NCBI RefSeq assembly: GCF_000186705.1
Contig: NZ_AEUE01000004.1
Span: 310,001-374,000, forward strand
Source of the DNA: Citromicrobium sp. JLT1363
GTDB taxonomy: Bacteria; Pseudomonadota; Alphaproteobacteria; Sphingomonadales; Sphingomonadaceae
Direction of reading: 5' to 3'
Length of the DNA: 64,000 bases
Below are positions 49,671 to 58,869 of this stretch, piece after piece. The first letter of the stretch is position 1, and each line of letters opens with the position of its first letter. The translations under genes were made by a program, and so were the position numbers. Below the pieces are notes generated by a model, which ran no database searches, was not told the origin of the DNA, and was given only the letters and a program-made list of their open reading frames with translations.

Positions 49671-50067
49671 GGCGGGGAGATCCTTCGGCGAGGCGGCGAT
49701 CGAGGCGGCGCAGGAAAGCCGGCAGCCGCAGCAAGGTGAGGCCCCCGGCTGCGATGAGAAATGCGATCTGGAGGTCCTGCGCAAAGAAGCGGCGCGCGAC
49801 CGGTTCAGCGGTGCGGTAATGGTCGGCAAGATTGCCGAGCTGCGCGAACAGCGCCGTGAGATCCCAGCCTGCTACAGCCAGGAACACGAACAGCGGCAGG
49901 CCGAGGACCAGCAGCAGCGTGCTCGCCGCGAAGCTTGCCATTTCGATCAGCACCAGGCAGGTGCCCTGGAACAGCGCCAGCCAGTCGATCACACGGTGCT
50001 TGTCGCGGGCTTGTCTGACTGACGGAAGCGGCACGCGATCTACGAGCGTGGTGGTCTCGAGCACCAT
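49663..50067 (-). CDS. Membrane protein between traC and trbI
   Basis: A 134-residue protein with two or three membrane helices (about 30-65 and 95-110; FQGTCLVLIEMASFAASTLL, LVLGLPLFVFLAVAGW). The start at 50067 overlaps the traC stop by one base, so it is translated with the tra operon. Family not recognised. Its place suggests an inner-membrane role in pilus assembly. Confidence 0.75.
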   Translation of the reverse strand: MVLETTTLVDRVPLPSVRQARDKHRVIDWLALFQGTCLVLIEMASFAASTLLLVLGLPLFVFLAVAGWDLTALFAQLGNLADHYRTAEPVARRFFAQDLQIAFLIAAGGLTLLRLPAFLRRLDRRLAEGSPRHG

Positions 50068-52616
50068 CACATGCTTCCTTCCACGCCTGCGACCAGCGCG
50101 ACTGCGCGCTCCAGCGGCATGCCGTTTTCGACATGGCGGTGGATCGCGGCATAGGTGTCGGGATCGGAGGAGAAGATGGTTGCCGAGAGTGGGTCGAGCA
50201 CCAGGCGTCCAACCGCTTCCATCTCGGGACCTTTGAGGTAGATCTCGCTGTACTCGGTGCCCGAGCGCTTGAGGCTGCGGATCAGCGTCTCGGTCCGGTC
50301 GTCCATGTCGAGCCGCGCTTCCTTGCGGAAATCGGCGATGGTCTCGGGCTTCTGTTGGAGCACCAGCATCCAGTCGCTGTTTTCGAGCGCGGCGCGCGCA
50401 CCATCGGACTTGTAGTAGTCGTTCAAGGACTGGGTCGCGGTCGCAAGCGCGCCGCCATATTTGCGCGCGGTGCGGGCATAGGTCTCGACGAACTCGCCCA
50501 TCGAGCCGCCCCTGAGCATCGCCCAGGCCTCGTCGATCAGCAGCAGCTTCTTGGTCGAGCGCGAAGAGCGCGTCATCGCCTGACCGGTCATGAACATGAT
50601 TGCCGAGAGGACAACGCTTCGAAGCTCCTCGCGGGACGCGAGGTCGCTCATCTCGAACACAGTGAAATCGTCTTCGAGCGCGAAACTCGCTTTCCCCGAG
50701 AAGAACCCGGCATAGCTGCCACCGCGGCAGAAGGGCGCGATCGCTGTGGCGAGATCCTTGCCCGCCTCGTTCTCGCTCTGATGGAGCGCATGCGCGACGT
50801 CGTCGATCGCCCCGCCGCTGCCGAGCGCTTCCCACACCTGCGTCACCGCGCGGTCGATCAGCCCGCGCTCCGTGTCCGAAGGCGCGGCGCTTGGCCGCGC
50901 CATCTGGCCAACGATCGCCTTGATCATCGCAAAGCAGTCGAGCCGGTAATCCTCGTCTTGATGCGCCCTTGCATCGTCGACCATCGAGAACGGGTTGAGC
51001 GAGAATCCCGAGGCGAGCGTGAACTCGACAAAGCGGCCGCCCTGAAGTTTGATCGAGTGCTCGAAACTCCGGCCGTCATCGATCACCACGACCTTGGCGC
51101 CAGCGCCGCGCAGCGCGGCGCATAGCTCCTGCAGCAGCACCGACTTGCCCGAGCCCGACTTCCCGCAAATCGCGATGTTGTGGTTGCCCGCCTTGTTCTC
51201 GAAGGGCGACCAGAAGAAGGGCTGGCCGCGCCGTCCGAGCAGCAGCAGGTGCGGGATCGTCCCGCCGAGATACTCGCCCTGCAGGGGGGCGATATTGGCC
51301 GCGGTGGTCGAGAGCATGGTTCGAAAGCGTTTGAGCCGCGCAAGGTCGTGGACCAGACCATCGGCGAGGCTCAACGGGAACGAGGCGACGAGGCCCTGGA
51401 GCTGGAGGAAGCGCTCGTCGGCAAGGTCCCATCCGGCCGCCTTGTAAATCGCCTTGACCGTGCGCTCATGCGCATCGCCTTCGCCGAGCGGCGAGATCGT
51501 GGTGAGACCATAGAACAGCTTGACGAGCTTCTTGCCCGCTTGGAGTTCGGCCTGGACGTGTCTCCATTCTGCCGACTGCTCCGACAGTTTGGGCAGGAAG
51601 CGCGCGCTTTTGGTCTCCGACAGGCTGGTGGTGCGCATGAACTTGTAGCCTGCGCGCGCCGAGGCGGCTTCCTGGTCGGGATAATGCAGGCACAGCATGG
51701 TCGCAGCCGGGCAGGGAAAGCGCAGCTTGTCGGTGAACATGTCGCCGATGAGCCGCGCGCATTCCCACGGTGCCCAGCGCTCAGGGGTAGAGCGCACGCC
51801 GTAATGGCGCATATCGAAGCGGTCGGGATAGCATTCACCTACCTGCGGCACGCCATCTCGCGAGCGCCCGGTCTCGCGGAAGCGCTCGGTGCGCAAGATC
51901 AGCCGGTCGTCCTCGACCTCGAGTTCGATGTCGCGGCGGATCGCTTGCGCGTCGAGCGTGTCCTCGCGGTTCCAGTGGGTGAGATCGGGTTCGCGCGCGG
52001 TGGTCGGCGAGGTGAGCTCGTCGACCAGTGCGAGGAGGCCTGCGGGCTCGAGCCTGTTCGATGCAAGGCCGAGCGAGTTCAGCATCCCCGACATCCCGTC
52101 GCGGCATTCGGTGAGTTCTGCATCGGTGACGCTTCCGGGCACCGGAACGCCGAGCGAGAGCACCAGACGCACATGGCGTGCATGAAACGGCGCGTGTGCC
52201 GAGCCCGACTTCCAGACGAGATCGTAGAGCCGGTTGGTGCGGGCTTTCGCAATCGCTTCGTAGATCCCGCCCTGCTCGTAGCGCGGTGCGAACCACGGGC
52301 CGACGATGGCGCCGATGCGCGGGGACGCGAAGTTCAGCACTTGGAGGCAGGCGCCTTGCGGCAGGCTCTCGGAAAAGAACTGGCCGAGGATCTCACCTGT
52401 CCGCTCGTCGGCGCCGATGAGCGGGGTGACTTCGAGAATGAAGCCCTTCGAGTGCGCGTTGCGGTAGAGCCCCGGGCCCTCGTCATAGACTCGGTACGGA
52501 AGCCAGTCCGACAGCATGTCGAGCGCGAAACGCGGCTGCGCATGATCGCCCCTTTTCGCATCGCCGAACAGGCCAGCGAGAAGCGCGTCGCGCGCAGAGG
52601 ATAGCGAGAGGTTCAC
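50067..52616 (-). CDS. traC: F-type secretion ATPase TraC
   Basis: An 849-residue VirB4-family ATPase. Walker A is ICGKSGSGKS in the second half, with the Walker B region LLLIDEAWAM and TQSLNDYY further on. The N-terminal half is the TraC-type region (LSDWLPYRVYDEGPGLYRN). It powers pilus assembly at the inner membrane. ATGA overlap with traV. Confidence 0.94.
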   Translation of the reverse strand: MNLSLSSARDALLAGLFGDAKRGDHAQPRFALDMLSDWLPYRVYDEGPGLYRNAHSKGFILEVTPLIGADERTGEILGQFFSESLPQGACLQVLNFASPRIGAIVGPWFAPRYEQGGIYEAIAKARTNRLYDLVWKSGSAHAPFHARHVRLVLSLGVPVPGSVTDAELTECRDGMSGMLNSLGLASNRLEPAGLLALVDELTSPTTAREPDLTHWNREDTLDAQAIRRDIELEVEDDRLILRTERFRETGRSRDGVPQVGECYPDRFDMRHYGVRSTPERWAPWECARLIGDMFTDKLRFPCPAATMLCLHYPDQEAASARAGYKFMRTTSLSETKSARFLPKLSEQSAEWRHVQAELQAGKKLVKLFYGLTTISPLGEGDAHERTVKAIYKAAGWDLADERFLQLQGLVASFPLSLADGLVHDLARLKRFRTMLSTTAANIAPLQGEYLGGTIPHLLLLGRRGQPFFWSPFENKAGNHNIAICGKSGSGKSVLLQELCAALRGAGAKVVVIDDGRSFEHSIKLQGGRFVEFTLASGFSLNPFSMVDDARAHQDEDYRLDCFAMIKAIVGQMARPSAAPSDTERGLIDRAVTQVWEALGSGGAIDDVAHALHQSENEAGKDLATAIAPFCRGGSYAGFFSGKASFALEDDFTVFEMSDLASREELRSVVLSAIMFMTGQAMTRSSRSTKKLLLIDEAWAMLRGGSMGEFVETYARTARKYGGALATATQSLNDYYKSDGARAALENSDWMLVLQQKPETIADFRKEARLDMDDRTETLIRSLKRSGTEYSEIYLKGPEMEAVGRLVLDPLSATIFSSDPDTYAAIHRHVENGMPLERAVALVAGVEGSM

Positions 52617-53197
52617 TTGGGCTCTCCTTCGGGCAGAACGGGGTGGGGCACCTGGCCGGGGGAGGGGGGACGACCAGGTGCCCCGGGGTCCGGCGCTTTG
52701 GCGCCGGGCAGCTCCGTCAGATCCTGCGAGGGGATGACCAGGACATCGGGAGGCTGCTGGGGGGACGGATTGGAAAGCTGAAAAGGAATTGCTTCTGCGG
52801 CGGCGGGCGGGGCGACTTCTGCTTCAGCCGGACGCGCCAGTGCGCGAAGCACGTCGCCGGTCGAACGCGGCGCGCGCCAGCGCTCGGCAGCGCGATCGGG
52901 CAGCACGACATGAACAACCCGGGCCTCGTGGATGTGGCCCGTCCCGTCGCGGTAGCCCGCAACAACGATCCGCAATCCGCGATCACCGGCCCTGTGCGCT
53001 CCCGCAGAGGCATGACCGGACCGTTCTGCCTGTGAAACGCGGGTCGCGGTATCGTCGATCATCGAGGTCGGCGCGCAGCTTCCCTCCGGTGCCCGGCAGG
53101 AAAAGTCGCCCTTGACGTTGCCGCCAAGCGTCGCACAGCCGGCGATCATCAACGCGAGAATTGCCGTCGCTCCGACACGGGTCGCACCGCCGCTCAT
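52613..53197 (-). CDS. traV: F-type lipoprotein TraV
   Basis: A 194-residue lipoprotein: signal peptide with lipobox LMIAGC (lipidated Cys21), a conserved FSCRAPEGSCAP cysteine pair, and a proline-rich C-terminus. TraV anchors TraK and TraB at the outer membrane. ATGA overlap with dsbC and traC. Confidence 0.88.
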   Translation of the reverse strand: MSGGATRVGATAILALMIAGCATLGGNVKGDFSCRAPEGSCAPTSMIDDTATRVSQAERSGHASAGAHRAGDRGLRIVVAGYRDGTGHIHEARVVHVVLPDRAAERWRAPRSTGDVLRALARPAEAEVAPPAAAEAIPFQLSNPSPQQPPDVLVIPSQDLTELPGAKAPDPGAPGRPPSPGQVPHPVLPEGEPK

Positions 53198-54072
53198 TGC
53201 TTCGATCCGGTCTTGGCATTGGCAAAGGCGCGCAGTGTCTTTGCATCACGGTAGCCGTGCAGCACCGCACCGTCGCGCGCCCGGACGATTACCGGGGTTC
53301 CGGCAAAGCCGTTGGCCTGTGCAAAGGCTTCGTTGGCATCGAGCGCAGCTGCTTTCTTGCAGGCGGCGCGCGGTTCGAGGTGCTTGCCGGTATAGGCGGC
53401 ATGGAGCGCCCCGATCGGATCGGCGGCGCAGAGCACCGCCTCGGACCTGCGCCGGCTCGATGCGCCGAAGATCGAGATCGGCCGTTCCTCTACAAGAACG
53501 CCTGCCTTCTCGAGTTCGCCGGTGAGCCGCTTACAGTAGCCGCACTGGAAATCCGAGAAGACAACCAGCTTCGGCCCCTTGGGATTGCCCCACAGGATCG
53601 CGCCTTCCTTGGGAAGGGCTTTGAGATCGACATGCGTCGCGACCTGCCTGTCGCGGGTTTCGGCAACGTCATGGCGCCCTCCAGTGTCCTCGCCGGCGTG
53701 GCGGGCTGCGCCGGCGGCGAGCAGGTCGGGGTTGAGTTCGAGCAGGCGCGCGGCAGTCACGTCGCGCCGCTCCTCCATGTCGTAGAGCCGCCCGACGAAG
53801 AGGTAGCGTGCCGCTTCGTCGATGTAGAACAGCGTCTCTCCCGAGACGACCTCGCACCATGGCGCGAATGTCGTGCAATCGAGCGCGTCGATCGGCGTTC
53901 TGGGCAGACGAAGCTTGAGCGCTTCAACCACATCTCGCGTGATCGCGGCCTGCGCGGGCATGGCGGTTACGATCGCGACGCCGCTTGTAAGGAGGGCTGC
54001 TGCGCTGGCGGCGGCGAGCGATATGTGCGCGGCGCGCGCCTTGAGGCCGGGCCGCTGGTTCGAGTAGTTCAT
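53194..54072 (-). CDS. dsbC: DsbC-family disulfide isomerase
   Basis: A 292-residue periplasmic protein with a signal peptide (about 1-43), an N-terminal dimer domain and a thioredoxin domain with CGYC in FSDFQCGYCKRL. TPVIV supplies the cis-proline. It would correct disulfides in TraN, TraU and TraH. Coupled by ATGA overlaps between traB and traV. Confidence 0.9.
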   Translation of the reverse strand: MNYSNQRPGLKARAAHISLAAASAAALLTSGVAIVTAMPAQAAITRDVVEALKLRLPRTPIDALDCTTFAPWCEVVSGETLFYIDEAARYLFVGRLYDMEERRDVTAARLLELNPDLLAAGAARHAGEDTGGRHDVAETRDRQVATHVDLKALPKEGAILWGNPKGPKLVVFSDFQCGYCKRLTGELEKAGVLVEERPISIFGASSRRRSEAVLCAADPIGALHAAYTGKHLEPRAACKKAAALDANEAFAQANGFAGTPVIVRARDGAVLHGYRDAKTLRAFANAKTGSKQ

Positions 54073-55352
54073 TGGGGTGTGCTCCTGACATGGACGCCGT
54101 CGAGAAAGACGATCTCGACTGCGATGCCGGTCGGCATCTCGACGACGGGTTGGTACTGTTCTGCGCGTTCGATGAGGTATTTGCTGACGGTGTCGGCGGC
54201 TTCGCCCGCGCCCTGGCCCAGGCCGCCTGCGAGGATGTCGGTCGGCGAGAGCGCGTCGCGCTTGCCGTCGCTGCCGACAGGCTGCGCAAAGATGCCGTTG
54301 GCATTGGCCGAGAAGCCGCGGCCGAACCCGCCGACGATTCCGGCGAGCAGCGCCTGGCTGACGAGGCTGCCTTCGCGGCTGACGACATTGCCGCGCACGC
54401 CCGACTTGCCGGCGAAGGCGATGAATCCCTTCACTTCGCTCACCGCGAAGCGTCCGCCGGGCTGCGCACAGGTCATGCGCACGAGCTTGACGTAAACCTT
54501 CTCGGCCGAGAGATCGCCTCGCGCCGCGCCGTTGACGAGGCAGCCGGTGAGATCGGTGGTGAGGAGCTTGTTGCCCTGCAGCACCGAGCGCGCCGGACCG
54601 GTGATCCGCAGCACCACGGGCAGCGGATCGCTCTGGCTGGTGACCCCGGTCGAGGCGTCGACCCCGACGATTACGGTGGCAGGTGCATAGCTGTTGGGCG
54701 GCAGGTAATCGCGGCTTGCCTCGAGCAGCAGCGCCGGCGCGCTTTCGGTTGCCTTGGCCTTGGCGGTGCCCGGCTTGTCGTTTGAGAAGCTCAGCAGGCT
54801 TGCCTTGGGTTCGCTGGGTGGCTCGAGCGGTCCGGGAGCGAAGCCCGGAGCCCGCGGATCGACTGCGGCCACCGGCGCAACTGGGGGATTGGTGCGGACG
54901 GTTTCGAGTTCCGAGCGCAAGGCAGCGTTCTCCGCCGAGATCGCATCGATCGCAGCTTGCCCGTCGCTCAGCATCCGCGCGTTCTCGCCCCGCAGCGTTT
55001 CGAGCTCCTGCTCGATCGAAGCCCTGGGAAGCTGGGTCTCCTGCAGGTCCTTGATCGCCTTGCCCTGCGCATCGAGGCGGTTGCCGTAAGTGGCGACGAA
55101 TTCGCGCTGCGAGAGATTGCGATTGACCAGCGCGCCGGTCTCGATCGTGGTTGCGCCCGCGCCGTCGGCGCTCGCTTCATCCTCGCCGCCGAAGATGAAC
55201 ATCGAACCGGCGATGAGCGCCACGCCGCCGATCCCGGCAAGCAACAGCTTCTGGCGCTGCGCGACCGTGCGGTTGAGATCGCGCCGGGCTTCGCCGCGCG
55301 TCTCGTCCTTTGGCGCTGCCGCGGGCGTATAGCTTGTGTCGGTATCGGCCAT
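54069..55352 (-). CDS. traB: F-type conjugation protein TraB
   Basis: A 427-residue VirB10-like protein: one N-terminal helix (about 36-54), a coiled coil (about 90-135), a proline-rich linker and a C-terminal beta domain (PLPVVLRITGPARSVLQG). It spans the periplasm and forms the channel core with TraK and TraV. Overlaps traK by one base. Confidence 0.92.
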   Translation of the reverse strand: MADTDTSYTPAAAPKDETRGEARRDLNRTVAQRQKLLLAGIGGVALIAGSMFIFGGEDEASADGAGATTIETGALVNRNLSQREFVATYGNRLDAQGKAIKDLQETQLPRASIEQELETLRGENARMLSDGQAAIDAISAENAALRSELETVRTNPPVAPVAAVDPRAPGFAPGPLEPPSEPKASLLSFSNDKPGTAKAKATESAPALLLEASRDYLPPNSYAPATVIVGVDASTGVTSQSDPLPVVLRITGPARSVLQGNKLLTTDLTGCLVNGAARGDLSAEKVYVKLVRMTCAQPGGRFAVSEVKGFIAFAGKSGVRGNVVSREGSLVSQALLAGIVGGFGRGFSANANGIFAQPVGSDGKRDALSPTDILAGGLGQGAGEAADTVSKYLIERAEQYQPVVEMPTGIAVEIVFLDGVHVRSTPQ

Positions 55353-56107
55353 TATTTGAGCCCTCCCTTGGTAAAGACAAGGAAGGCTTGCGTGCTCTCG
55401 CCGGGCTCGAGGGAGTTGCGGCCATAGGCAAAGGCCAGCGCCCCGGCGGGCGCCTCGCGCTCACCGGCAAGGTCGACGAGTGCCGGGCCAAGATTACGGA
55501 GAGTAAAGGCTTGGCCGATCAGTTCGGCGCCTTCGTATTCCGCGACCTGCTGCACTTCGAGGCTGTCGGTGTGGCGTGGTCGCGAAAGTTCGGCACGGGC
55601 GCGGAAGCCCGGCAGGACCCCATCGCTGGCCATCGCTTCGATCAGCCGGATCGCGGCCTCGTCGCGCGTCACTGCTGCGCCTTCCCATTCACTCGCCTGG
55701 GATTTGGCGAGCGCGGGATTGGTGACGAAGAGCTGGCTCGCTTCCTCGCCTTCGACGCGGCAGGTGAACTTGTAGACATAGCCCGCGCTGCTCGTCGCGA
55801 AGAAGCTGACCTTGGCGCTCGCATATTGCAGCGGCACCGAGACATAGATGTCGCCGCGCACCGGCTCGTGGGTCACCTCGAAATCGTTGTAGGGAAAACC
55901 GCTCGCCATCTTCGAGACATTGGCGAAACCGTCCTCGATGAGGGCGATACGGGTCAGCGCGCCGCGCGCGAGCACGCAGTCGATCGCGGCGCCATCAGCG
56001 GCCTCGACGAACTGGTCGGCATGTGCCGGTGAAGCGTAGGCGGCCGTGGCGATTGCCAGCGCAACGCTGGTCAGCGCGGCGGGGAAGGGGCGGGATAGGA
56101 GTGTCAT
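55352..56107 (-). CDS. traK: F-type conjugation protein TraK
   Basis: A 251-residue secretin-like periplasmic protein with signal peptide (1-29). The beta-rich C-terminal half (VQQVAEYEGAELIGQAFTLRN) fits the VirB9/TraK type. It forms the outer-membrane core with TraV. ATGA overlap with traE. Confidence 0.9.
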   Translation of the reverse strand: MTLLSRPFPAALTSVALAIATAAYASPAHADQFVEAADGAAIDCVLARGALTRIALIEDGFANVSKMASGFPYNDFEVTHEPVRGDIYVSVPLQYASAKVSFFATSSAGYVYKFTCRVEGEEASQLFVTNPALAKSQASEWEGAAVTRDEAAIRLIEAMASDGVLPGFRARAELSRPRHTDSLEVQQVAEYEGAELIGQAFTLRNLGPALVDLAGEREAPAGALAFAYGRNSLEPGESTQAFLVFTKGGLK

Positions 56108-56673
56108 GGGTTCTCCTCCTCGTTTTCGGTTGGGAGCTGGCGGAAGCCGGTGAGGCCGAGACTGAGGCCGCGGCGGTTCCAGCTGAATTCGAAGCTGCGC
56201 TCTTGGCTTGCGATCACCTGCGCACCGACGAAGGTCTTGAGCGTGCCGGTGACGACAGCGGTGAGCGCCTGCGCGTCGACCTCCATCCGCGAGATGACGA
56301 AGGCCTGGCTGATGTCCGAACCGCGCTGCTCGTCGACGATCTTGACGAGCTCGGCCTTGAGGCTCCCGTGCGCTGACGGATCTGCCACCTTGAGGACCTG
56401 TTCCATCCAGTAGTCGAGGCTCTCGGGTGCGCGATTGAGCAGCATGAGCGCGGTGTCGCGGGTTACGAGTTCGAGGTAGTGCGCATCGGTACCGCCGCTC
56501 CCGAGCGTCAGGCGCTCGGTCGTGACAGGCACCAAAATGACGCTTTCCTCGCGCGTCGCCGCCGCGCCGACCGCCAGCAGGCTGGTAAGGCCCAGCACGG
56601 CTGACAGCGCGGCGAAGCGGTTGCGCTGTTTGAGGTGACGCTGCGCTTCCTCATAGGCGAATTCGTGTTTCAC
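56104..56673 (-). CDS. traE: F-type conjugation protein TraE
   Basis: A 189-residue VirB5/TraE-type inner-membrane protein with one helix (about 20-40) and a periplasmic NTF2-like domain (LRLGSGGTDAHYLELVTRD-like strands, ESLDYWMEQVLKVADPS). It joins the inner-membrane part of the F channel. Starts 12 bases after traL. Confidence 0.9.
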   Translation of the reverse strand: MKHEFAYEEAQRHLKQRNRFAALSAVLGLTSLLAVGAAATREESVILVPVTTERLTLGSGGTDAHYLELVTRDTALMLLNRAPESLDYWMEQVLKVADPSAHGSLKAELVKIVDEQRGSDISQAFVISRMEVDAQALTAVVTGTLKTFVGAQVIASQERSFEFSWNRRGLSLGLTGFRQLPTENEEENP

Positions 56674-56685
56674 TTGGGTCCTCCC

Positions 56686-56973
56686 TCAGCCTGCGAGCAG
56701 GCGGCAGTGGGAGGGCGGCGTGGCTTTCAGCCCGAGGAAGCTCCCCGGCAGATACCAGTAGGCAGCATGGACCAGTTTCGACCCTGCGCCTGATGCCTTC
56801 GCCTTTCGAAGGGCGAACCAGGTCATGACCGATAGGCCGGTGCCGATGATGATGTGCTGCGAAAGGATGCCCCACGCGAAGGGGACGAGCAGTCCCGCAA
56901 ACTCGTCGATGGTCCAGAAGCCGATGAGCTCCGGGTCGTCGAGCCGCCGTGGAACGAGGTATCTGTCGGCCAT
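56686..56973 (-). CDS. traL: F-type conjugation protein TraL
   Basis: A 95-residue inner-membrane protein with a short N-terminal RRLDDPELIGFWTIDEF motif and two helices, the standard TraL layout. It follows the pilin gene by 26 bases and belongs to the inner-membrane assembly platform. Confidence 0.92.
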   Translation of the reverse strand: MADRYLVPRRLDDPELIGFWTIDEFAGLLVPFAWGILSQHIIIGTGLSVMTWFALRKAKASGAGSKLVHAAYWYLPGSFLGLKATPPSHCRLLAG

Positions 56974-56999
56974 GCCGCCCTCCCGTCGTTAGACCGCGA

Positions 57000-57326
57000 T
57001 CAAATGGTTGCGGTCACGACCGAGGTGACGATCGGCACGCCTGTGCCGACGCCAATTCCGACACCGACCGGGACCGCGACCTGCCCAAGGGCGAAGCGGC
57101 CCGAGGCGAGCGCGATCAAACCGCCGGCAAGGCTGAGGACGGTGATGATCTTGCCGCCCGAACCTTCGAGGAAGTCAGTGAACTTCTGCAGCGCCGGATC
57201 AAAGGTCGTGTCGGCACCGGCATAGGCGGCACCGGCGCAGGCGACCGCAATCGCGGCCGGAAGAATATAGTCGCGGGCACGAATGCCTTTGACGGATGGG
57301 CGGGGAAGGGTGATTGCATTGTTCAT
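57000..57326 (-). CDS. traA: F-type pilin TraA
   Basis: A 108-residue propilin. A long leader (1-36, ending AYAGA) precedes a mature part with two hydrophobic helices (about 58-76 and 82-105) joined by a short loop, as in F pilin. The start at 57326 is the first ATG after the tra-box; a frame to 57503 would include the promoter. First gene of the tra operon, so the most highly expressed product is at the front. Confidence 0.88.
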   Translation of the reverse strand: MNNAITLPRPSVKGIRARDYILPAAIAVACAGAAYAGADTTFDPALQKFTDFLEGSGGKIITVLSLAGGLIALASGRFALGQVAVPVGVGIGVGTGVPIVTSVVTATI

Positions 57327-57394
57327 CGAGGAACTCCGTTTCGAACATTGGCAGCGATGCGTTCGCTGTATGTTCTTTCCTCGATTGGAAGGCA

Positions 57395-57409
57395 GGGTGT
57401 AGGAAAACG
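57395..57409 (-). promoter_or_regulatory. tra-box (15-mer copy 3)
   Basis: CGTTTTCCTACACCC on the minus strand, 69 nt upstream of traA. Same 15-mer as at 4297 and 22271. Confidence 0.7.
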
Positions 57410-57590
57410 GAAACTGCCGCACGCGGCATTCCGACCAAGAGAAATCGTCGATTCTGGGCAATCTGACCGGGCTTTGCGCGACCGGTGCAGACATTGCGGC
57501 CAAGAATACCGATCATTGCGCCACCCATACCGAAATCTGAGATCGAGGGACCGGACTCTGCGCGAATCAAATCGTGTGACGATGAGCCAG

Positions 57591-57630
57591 TTTCCTACGA
57601 GTTCCTTATTTGTTCTTTTTCCTTTCCTAC
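57591..57630 (+). promoter_or_regulatory. Two tra-box-like sites before the XRE gene
   Basis: TTTCCTAC occurs at 57591-57598 and 57623-57630 on the plus strand; the second lies 60 nt upstream of the XRE start codon. A TTGACG follows it. These sites and the box at 57395 share the 363-bp region between traA and the XRE gene, which holds no other gene that I can see. Confidence 0.5.
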
Positions 57631-57689
57631 AGTTTGACGCGTCGCCTAGCCTGTTGGTGATTCGCTAAAGATCACCGGAAGCAGGAACA

Positions 57690-58151
57690 ATGGCGCGAAA
57701 CACAAACGACAAATGGGGAGAACTATCGCGAGGAGTCGCCGCTTTCCTCGACCATGCCGTGGACGAAAGTGGCAAGTCCCGGCGGACGATTGCCGCACAG
57801 ACGAATATCAACAAGGACGCGCTCCGACGCATCCTCGCCGGGACAAGGTCAGCCACACTGCTTGAGGCGCTGGCCATCCTTGACGCGAGCGGTCACGCGC
57901 CGCGCACCTCCCTGATGCTGGCACTCGCGGGGTACTCGCAGCGTAGCAAGGATTGGCAGAATAGCGGCGTGCTGGAATTTCTTGAAACCTTCATAAGCGA
58001 GTTGCCGTCTGCTTTGGATCAAGCGCTGGGCGAGAGGCTGCTCGATGTGAGACCGCGCTGGGCAAAGGGGACCGCTCACCGCACCGCCGGTCTCCTGTCG
58101 GATCACCTCGCGCAACTGGAGCGGCAGGATGAACAAAGCTTCGCTCTCTGA
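57690..58151 (+). CDS. XRE-like transcription regulator
   Basis: A 153-residue protein. Residues 25-65 form a helix-turn-helix (SRRTIAAQTNINKDALRRILAG). The remainder is helical. It is divergent from the tra operon and probably regulates it or itself through the TTTCCTAC sites. Overlaps the next regulator by 23 bases. GGAAGCAGGAACA precedes the ATG. Confidence 0.8.
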   Translation: MARNTNDKWGELSRGVAAFLDHAVDESGKSRRTIAAQTNINKDALRRILAGTRSATLLEALAILDASGHAPRTSLMLALAGYSQRSKDWQNSGVLEFLETFISELPSALDQALGERLLDVRPRWAKGTAHRTAGLLSDHLAQLERQDEQSFAL

Positions 58152-58419
58152 AATGACGACTGGTCTCGAAACGGACGCGGAAGCCGTTCCTGTCGAGCCA
58201 ACGCCAGACCGGCTCATTCGTCTTCCCGAGGTCATGGCGCGCGTGGGCCTGCGCCGAACGGCAATCTATCAGCGGATGCGCGAAGGCCGTTTTCCAAAGT
58301 CGCGTTCGCTCGGTCCCCGTTGCACGGTTTGGGTCGAAGCCGAGATCGATGACTGGATCGGTTCTGTTGTCGAACGCACCGACGAGATATGTCAGAACAC
58401 GCCCCGAATTTCGAGATGA
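58129..58419 (+). CDS. AlpA-like regulator
   Basis: A 96-residue protein. Residues 27-80 match the AlpA/phage-excisionase-like winged helix (IRLPEVMARVGLRRTAIYQRM, FPKSRSLGPR, WVEAEIDDWI). AlpA controls integrase or excision in P4-type elements, so this may be the excision factor or a transfer regulator. It starts inside the XRE gene, possibly at 58153 instead. Confidence 0.82.
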   Translation: MNKASLSEMTTGLETDAEAVPVEPTPDRLIRLPEVMARVGLRRTAIYQRMREGRFPKSRSLGPRCTVWVEAEIDDWIGSVVERTDEICQNTPRISR

Positions 58420-58466
58420 TCATGGTTTGCGTCCCGTCACCGCTCGAATAAACGCGCGCTGTCCCG

Positions 58467-58853
58467 CTAGCCGGAAAGCACTTCGATTATCCGGCATTCG
58501 CCAACCGCTCCGTGCTGGCAGTCGTCGACCATATGGCGCAGTTCGGTTCGCAGTTTTCGCAAGTCACCAAGCTTCCGATCCACTTCGCGTAGGTGGAGGC
58601 TGGCAATAGAGTCCACGGCTTCGCACGATTGCGATGGATCATCCGACAAAGAAAGCAATTGGCGCACCTCCGCCATGGTGAAGCCGAGGTCGCGTGCGCG
58701 GCGGATAAACCGCAATCTGGCCAATTCGGTCGGGCCATAGTCCCGGTAGTTTCCGGCGGTGCGTGGTGGTTCCTCCAGCAATCCGGTCCGTTCGTAGTAG
58801 CGGATCGTTTCGGCGGTCGTGCCGGTCTTCCGCGCCAGGGCACCAATCTTCAT
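58467..58853 (-). CDS. MerR-family metal sensor (CadR/PbrR/ZntR-like)
   Basis: A 128-residue regulator. The N-terminal winged helix (MKIGALARKTGTTAETIRYYE) is followed by a dimer helix. Cys77, Cys112 and Cys120 are placed as in CadR, PbrR and ZntR, which sense cadmium, lead or zinc. The start at 58853 is chosen by homology; a frame to 58952 runs through the operator. It controls the divergent promoter it shares with the DUF3703 gene. Confidence 0.9.
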   Translation of the reverse strand: MKIGALARKTGTTAETIRYYERTGLLEEPPRTAGNYRDYGPTELARLRFIRRARDLGFTMAEVRQLLSLSDDPSQSCEAVDSIASLHLREVDRKLGDLRKLRTELRHMVDDCQHGAVGECRIIEVLSG

Positions 58854-58869
58854 GGGTTTCTCGCAATGC

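Noticed and set aside
51180-52604. 474-residue plus-strand frame opposite traC
   Set aside because: Antisense shadow; traC carries clear Walker motifs.
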